In this document: positions 15,638 through 19,179 of the stretch, one piece after another
Position numbering within the stretch: the stretch's first letter is position 1
How the letters are laid out: every line of letters begins with the position of its first letter
Source of the DNA: Clostridia bacterium
GTDB taxonomy: Bacteria > Bacillota > Clostridia > UBA1381
Length of the DNA stretch: 19,179 nucleotides
Direction: 5' to 3'
NCBI GenBank assembly: GCA_900751885.1
Contig: CAADTH010000010.1
Span: forward strand, 1 to 19,179
Position numbers and translations under genes: made by a program
Notes under the pieces: model-generated
Seen by the model: only the letters and a program-made list of their open reading frames with translations
Database searches by the model: none
Told to the model about the DNA's origin: nothing

Positions 15638-15887
15638 AATATACGCGCCTCCCGTTTTCGATTCTCTCTACATAGATTCCCTTAAGCCGAATTCCTCTTT
15701 GCTGGGCAATTAGTTCTATTCTCGGCATAAGCTCTTCTTTAATGCGAAGTGAGTACGAGCAGCCGCCCTGATTAATAACCCCCGGTGTATGCACGACACT
15801 GCCGCCATACACGCCCCGCGCCTCCGCTGTTTTCTTTAGTCTGGCGGCAGTCGTAATCGAACCTACCACTACAAATGCGTATCCCAT
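15621..15887 (-). CDS. DUF3343 putative sulfur/selenium carrier protein
   Basis: 88 residues. The start resembles MGYAFVVVGSITTAARLKK, followed by PGVINQGGCSYSLRIKEEL, the DUF3343 family pattern with a conserved GGCSYSL cysteine (Cys43). The family is annotated as a Se/S carrier-like protein because of its genomic association with selenium genes; no biochemical role is established that I know of. ATG 15887 has AGGTGA four bases upstream. It overlaps the desulfurase gene by 17 bases and is the first gene of the pair. A short GCGG-N6-CCGC dyad lies at 15911-15924, just before the ribosome binding site; no convincing -35 is seen. Confidence 0.85.
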   Translation of the reverse strand: MGYAFVVVGSITTAARLKKTAEARGVYGGSVVHTPGVINQGGCSYSLRIKEELMPRIELIAQQRGIRLKGIYVERIENGRRVYYAVFR

Positions 15888-15973
15888 ACTATCACCTACT
15901 TATTCATTTTGCGGATAAAGCCGCTAATATAATATATGTCCGGTGATTTTTGATTGTTCCTTTCTCTTTCACA

Positions 15974-16004
15974 ATAAAAAAAGAAAGCCCGTAAGGGCTT
16001 TTTT
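15974..16004. terminator. Terminator of the AraC-family gene
   Basis: The stem AAAGCCC-GTAA-GGGCTTT (15984-16001) is flanked by A- and T-runs on both sides. On the minus strand it lies about 35 bases after the AraC gene's stop codon, before the DUF3343 gene. Confidence 0.88.
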
Positions 16005-16036
16005 ATCATTATCGCTTTTCAACCATTTAATTGGTT

Positions 16037-16936
16037 TTATTCCGCCTGATTCAGCCGCTTTTGTTTTTCCATTTTGCGATACTTTAACGGCGTCATCGTC
16101 TCAAACTTCCGAAAGATATCATTATACCTCTGTTGGCTGGAAAATCCTACTGACAGGGCGATATCACTGATTTTCATATCTGTACGTGCCAACAGCTCTT
16201 TTGAAGCTTCTACACGTGCTTTTAGCAGATAACTCTTCGGACTGATTCCAAACTCGTTTTTAAACGTGTGTGCAAAATAGCTTTCGCTTAAAAATACATA
16301 TTTTGCTACATCAGAAAGGGTAAGCTCTTTGCTGTAATTGTGATCCATATACTCTTTGGCAATATATAATAACTCTTTAATCTTCAGCGACCGGCTTTTG
16401 ATATTCTGTTCCCACTCATTTTTCAAGGTTCGTGAAATGAGTACAAACAATTCCATAATCAAAAGATACATCATCATATCGCCCCACATGAGATTTTTTT
16501 CTCTCTCCTGCAGGATGCGGTCAAGCACTGCCACAATTTCATTTTTTCGGCTCAAATGAAGATAAATAAACCCTCCCGCTTGATCAGTATTGACAAATTC
16601 AATAAAATCATCCATCGACACCTCTGATACATTTCCTGTCCGTTTATCTTCAAACAAAAAACTGAGCACCACAAATTCACAATTTTTTTCTGATTTCACA
16701 GTAAACTTATGCTGTTGGCGCGGCTTGATAATCACCATATCATTGGGGTCGAGCTGAACTTTTTGGTTCGCAATCTGAAAAACAGATGACCCTCGCTTCA
16801 TATAGACCATTTCAAAATGGTCATGCTGATTGAAATTCATAGACCAAGTGGAATCGTGAATCCGTTCAATTGACTTTACAATCACTGGCAAATAATTTTG
16901 CTGGGAAAGAACCCCTTCCCATGCCTTTGGCAATTT
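16037..16936 (-). CDS. AraC-family transcriptional regulator with an N-terminal cupin domain
   Basis: About 299 residues. The N-terminal part (about 25-115) is a cupin sensor: NQHDHFEMVYMKRG, QLDPNDMVIIKPRQQHKF. The C-terminal 100 residues carry two HTH motifs: LSDVAKYVFLSESYFAHTFK and ISDIALSVGFSSQQRYNDIFRKFETMTP, ending PLKYRK, the AraC signature. These proteins usually sense a sugar or related ligand and activate nearby genes. No ATG is near the N-terminus. TTG 16936 was chosen for its GGAGGGAG site eight bases upstream; GTG 16951 would add five residues, with its GGAG only two bases away. Own promoter at 17160-17132, divergent from rodA. No sugar gene is adjacent; GH43 or GH88 as targets would be speculation. 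Confidence 0.88.
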   Translation of the reverse strand, partial: KLPKAWEGVLSQQNYLPVIVKSIERIHDSTWSMNFNQHDHFEMVYMKRGSSVFQIANQKVQLDPNDMVIIKPRQQHKFTVKSEKNCEFVVLSFLFEDKRTGNVSEVSMDDFIEFVNTDQAGGFIYLHLSRKNEIVAVLDRILQEREKNLMWGDMMMYLLIMELFVLISRTLKNEWEQNIKSRSLKIKELLYIAKEYMDHNYSKELTLSDVAKYVFLSESYFAHTFKNEFGISPKSYLLKARVEASKELLARTDMKISDIALSVGFSSQQRYNDIFRKFETMTPLKYRKMEKQKRLNQAE

Positions 16937-17131
16937 TACTTCTCCCTCCACATCTCCACCCGCTTTCTTTGAAATTTCTTGTGAATCGTTTTGTGCAAGT
17001 ACGGTTAAAATAGAAAAATAATACGTTTAAGGGCGCAATCATAAAACCAGATACCTCATTCGGCAATCCTATTTTTTCATTGTGTTCCCAAACTCGTTTG
17101 CCTATCTTATTCGTTCATTTCCCCTGCCTTT

Positions 17132-17160
17132 ATTATACCGATATTTGAAAAAATAGTCCA
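17132..17160 (-). promoter_or_regulatory. Promoter of the AraC-family gene
   Basis: On the minus strand, -35 TGGACT (17160-17155), 17 bases, and a perfect -10 TATAAT (17137-17132). The untranslated leader would be about 190 bases; I see no known RNA element in it. Confidence 0.65.
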
Positions 17161-17161
17161 G

Positions 17162-17184
17162 TTTATTTGCCAAATTTATTTGCC
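17162..17184. repeat. Tandem 10-bp direct repeat between divergent promoters
   Basis: TTTATTTGCC occurs at 17162-17171 and 17175-17184, 13 bases apart. It lies between the divergent -35 boxes and covers the rodA -35. Direct half-sites of this kind fit an AraC-type binding site, possibly autoregulation; this is inference. Confidence 0.5.
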
Positions 17185-17208
17185 TTCAACATCAGATTGT
17201 AGTATAAT
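17180..17208 (+). promoter_or_regulatory. Promoter of rodA
   Basis: -35 TTGCCT (17180-17185), 17 bases, and a perfect -10 TATAAT (17203-17208). The start codon used here is about 28 bases after the expected transcription start. Confidence 0.75.
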
Positions 17209-17242
17209 AAAAATACATAAATTCAAGGTAGGAGGTGGTCTT

Positions 17243-18364
17243 TTGCCGCAAAAATCAAACCGTATGCGGCTTTTTCTCAATAACATTGACTGGGTTTTAT
17301 TTATTTTAACAATTGCGACTGTAATTTATGGAATCTTCGCAATCTATAGCGCTACACGAAGTCTGGGGACACTCACAAATGTGCTAATACAAAGTATTGC
17401 GTTATGCCTTGGACTTGTTTTGATGGTTGTACTGAGTGTGTTCGACTATGAGCAGTTTGGATATTTAGCCAAATATCTTTATATCGCATGTATCATATTG
17501 CTTATTCTCGTCCTGATACCAGGAATTGGAACAATTCGTAACGGCGCAAGAAGTTGGATTGTTCTTGGTCCATTTTTGCTCCAGCCCTCTGAGCTAGTAA
17601 AAATCGGATTTATTATCACCTTTGCCTATCACCTGCAAAAGGTTGAAGAAAATGTAAATCATCCACTTACTCTCGTCGGCTTGCTGTTGCATTTTGGTTT
17701 TATCGTTGGTCTGATTTTATTACAACCGGATGCGGGAAGTGCAATGGTATTCGCATTCATCTTTATTTGTATGATTTTTATTGCGAAGCTATCCTATAAA
17801 TATATCATTCCGGCAGTTGCTATTGCAGGTGCGGCGTTGCCACTGATATACTTTTTTGCACTAAGCACATACCAAAAGCTTCGAATTGATGTGTTCCTGC
17901 ATCCAGAGAGCCATCCACAAAGCGGAGGATATAGTGTTATCCAGTCAAAAATTGCTGTCGGTTCAGGACAGTTATGGGGAAAAGGATACCTCCAGGGCAC
18001 ACAAAATCAAATGGGTGCCTTGACTACCAAGCATACAGATTTTATTTTTAGCACCATTTCAGAAGAACTCGGATTTATTGGTGCATTGGTTGTACTTCTT
18101 CTATTGTTTGCGATTATCTTTTATTGCATTCGAATTGCACGGCGTGCAAATACGCCATTTGGGAAATATATTTGCATTGGCGTCGCAGCCATGTTTCTCT
18201 TTCATACGTTTGAAAATGTGGGCATGTGTATTGGCGTTATGCCAGTTACAGGAATTCCGCTTCCATTTATCAGTTATGGAGGTTCTTCCCTTATTACAAA
18301 CATGATTGCGATGGGGCTTGTAATGAATGTATCGTCCCGAAGCAGAGATACGATGTTCAACTAA
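17243..18364 (+). CDS. rodA: RodA-type SEDS peptidoglycan glycosyltransferase
   Basis: 373 residues and about ten membrane segments. SEDS proteins polymerise glycan strands from lipid II together with a class B penicillin-binding protein; RodA serves cell elongation. Family segments are all present: ARSWIVLGPFLLQPSELVKI (near 115), LLQPDAGSAMVFAF (near 170), the external loop SGGYSVIQSKIAVGSGQLWGKG and KHTDFIFSTISEELGFIGA (near 240-285, with the conserved Asp of the HTDF motif), and GIPLPFISYGGSS at the end. The wording KHTDFIFS..EELG is RodA-like rather than FtsW-like. The start is TTG 17243 with AGGAGG seven bases upstream; a longer opening at 17180 falls in the promoter and is excluded. 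No partner PBP2 or mre genes are adjacent, so it is a stand-alone, possibly secondary, copy. Confidence 0.92.
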   Translation: MPQKSNRMRLFLNNIDWVLFILTIATVIYGIFAIYSATRSLGTLTNVLIQSIALCLGLVLMVVLSVFDYEQFGYLAKYLYIACIILLILVLIPGIGTIRNGARSWIVLGPFLLQPSELVKIGFIITFAYHLQKVEENVNHPLTLVGLLLHFGFIVGLILLQPDAGSAMVFAFIFICMIFIAKLSYKYIIPAVAIAGAALPLIYFFALSTYQKLRIDVFLHPESHPQSGGYSVIQSKIAVGSGQLWGKGYLQGTQNQMGALTTKHTDFIFSTISEELGFIGALVVLLLLFAIIFYCIRIARRANTPFGKYICIGVAAMFLFHTFENVGMCIGVMPVTGIPLPFISYGGSSLITNMIAMGLVMNVSSRSRDTMFN

Positions 18365-18402
18365 ATAGCCTGTCAGGAATGCTTCCTGACAGGCTATTTT
18401 TC
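18365..18402 (+). terminator. Terminator of rodA
   Basis: A perfect 15-bp stem with a TGC loop (18365-18397) immediately after the stop codon, followed by five T residues. From here to 18615 there is no gene or signal I can support. Confidence 0.92.
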
Positions 18403-18612
18403 TTCTATAAAAAGCTTTCATTCACACTCTGCCTGCTTCATGCGACAGCTTTACAACAAGGCTTTGCCTCCTTTTTCCCATTCCCATTATGTTATCATAA
18501 TTCAGGTATATACTTATCCCTTCTTATCAATCCCATATATGGTATCTGCTTTCGATTGTCTTGTTTTTCATACATGTTGCCACTCAATTCCCAACTGTAT
18601 CCGTATCAGCAC

Positions 18613-18645
18613 AAAAAAAGAGCTAACCTTTCGGTTAGCTCTTTT
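18613..18645 (-). terminator. Terminator of the right-edge surface protein gene
   Basis: A 13-bp stem (AAAAGAGCTAACC / GGTTAGCTCTTTT) with a 4-base loop and seven T residues on the minus strand, 12 bases after the stop codon at 18657. Confidence 0.9.
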
Positions 18646-18656
18646 AATATCTTAGA

Positions 18657-19179
18657 TTAGTCAGCCAAGATTACGAAGATATCTGTAATCTCATCATCTA
18701 CAACCTTCGCAAATGCGTAGTTCATCTTCTCCAGAGTAGATTCACTTACCTGATCCCAATTAATCTGGTCAGCATTATCGTCTGTAGCAGATTTCACAGA
18801 TTTCGCTTTGATACTACCTGCTGTACCAGTCTTCAATCTGTTTGCTTTGCTTTCACTAAAGTCATATACCATAACATTGACATCATCTGCACATGTTACA
18901 TCCCAACGGTCATCATATTTGGAAACAAATGCGTCACCGTCTTTGGATACACTGCTGAGTACAACTCTGTTACCGTTCTTCTCAGTGATTGCACCGAATG
19001 CCAACTCAATGTTGTCAGACGGGTCAGACCATGCACCTGGCAATGTAAAGCTGTCTGGGAATGTACCGCCGTTCATGAAGTCACCAATGTAGTTTGTATA
19101 CGTATCAGTATTATCAAACAACTTTGTAACCTTTGTAACTTCACCCTTCGTGTTTGTCTCAAGAATGATAACGTCACCC
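18657..19179 (-). CDS. C-terminal part of a surface protein, start beyond the right edge
   Basis: 174 codons are open to the window edge, ending in DEITDIFVILAD and a stop. The visible part is acidic and beta-rich (FTLPGAWSDPSDNIELAFG, WDVTCADDVNVMVYDF), with no cysteine pair, membrane anchor or SLH domain, and I recognise no family. Its first residues, GDVIILETNTK, are the same as the last residues of the left-edge protein, in the same frame. Joined there, the two give one protein of about 1254 residues with a signal peptide, GLUG modules, a BIG2 domain and this C-terminus. It is either the end of that same gene or the end of a paralogue with the same tail. Starting translation at the internal ATG 19121 is not supported, because the frame is open further upstream. 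Confidence 0.8.
   Translation of the reverse strand, partial: GDVIILETNTKGEVTKVTKLFDNTDTYTNYIGDFMNGGTFPDSFTLPGAWSDPSDNIELAFGAITEKNGNRVVLSSVSKDGDAFVSKYDDRWDVTCADDVNVMVYDFSESKANRLKTGTAGSIKAKSVKSATDDNADQINWDQVSESTLEKMNYAFAKVVDDEITDIFVILAD
19146..19179. repeat. 34-bp direct repeat, right copy (window end)
   Basis: Identical to bases 1-34 and in the same orientation and reading frame. See the left copy. Confidence 0.95.

Noticed and set aside
16866..17066. A 66-codon open frame on the minus strand across the AraC gene start
   Set aside because: It overlaps the AraC coding start in another frame, has no ribosome binding site, and its arginine- and lysine-rich sequence has no recognisable family. 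It looks like a frame shadow.
18403..18612. Possible small gene after rodA
   Set aside because: The short plus-strand frames have no ribosome binding site or conserved look, and the region lies between two terminators.

Overview
The window looks like chromosomal DNA of a low-to-mid GC, Gram-positive anaerobe of the Clostridia, probably a gut Lachnospiraceae or Oscillospiraceae relative. The grounds are strong GGAGG-type ribosome binding sites with ATG, TTG and GTG starts, near-consensus sigma-A promoters (TTGAAA/TTGACA - 17 - TATAAT), short hairpin terminators with T-runs, a lipoprotein-type solute-binding protein, a type I-C-like CRISPR repeat, and a gene set typical of that group. The species cannot be named from the sequence.

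Layout, left to right. 1-3276 (-): a secreted GLUG/BIG2 surface protein, open at the left edge. 3407-4582 (-): a GH88 unsaturated glucuronyl hydrolase. 4740-5083 (-): a non-coding transcription unit with a consensus promoter, a foldable core and a terminator; it encodes no protein I can find. 5139-6707 (-): a GH43 beta-xylosidase-like enzyme with a long 5' leader (6708-6959) that contains a terminator-like hairpin. 7129-7509 (+): a small XRE regulator. 7652-12982 (-): a compact five-gene 2-aminoethylphosphonate (AEP) operon in the order ATPase, fused permease, lipoprotein, phnW, phnX. 13170-13394: a small CRISPR array read on the minus strand from its own promoter, with no cas genes in the window. 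13773-14366 (-): five tRNAs (Gly, Arg, His, Gln, Lys) with promoter and terminator. 14510-15887 (-): a DUF3343 protein and a cysteine desulfurase-like enzyme, overlapping. 16037-16936 (-) and 17243-18364 (+): a divergent AraC regulator and rodA. 18657-19179 (-): the C-terminal part of another, or the same, surface protein, open at the right edge.

How the genes fit together. The AEP operon is a complete import-and-degradation route: AEP is taken up, transaminated with pyruvate to phosphonoacetaldehyde (PhnW), then hydrolysed to acetaldehyde and phosphate (PhnX). Two different inverted repeats bracket its promoter. GH88 and GH43 point to use of plant or host glycans carrying uronic acid and xylose/arabinose. 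The DUF3343/desulfurase pair is a sulfur or selenium handling module.

The first 34 bases equal the last 34 bases, and both copies lie in the same reading frame of minus-strand open reading frames that run off each end. Joined through the repeat they make one continuous protein of about 1254 residues. This means either that the sequence closes into a circle or that both ends stop in a repeat shared by related surface-protein genes. The most interesting unexplained element is the non-coding RNA unit at 4740-5083. The GH43 leader and the lone CRISPR array come next.
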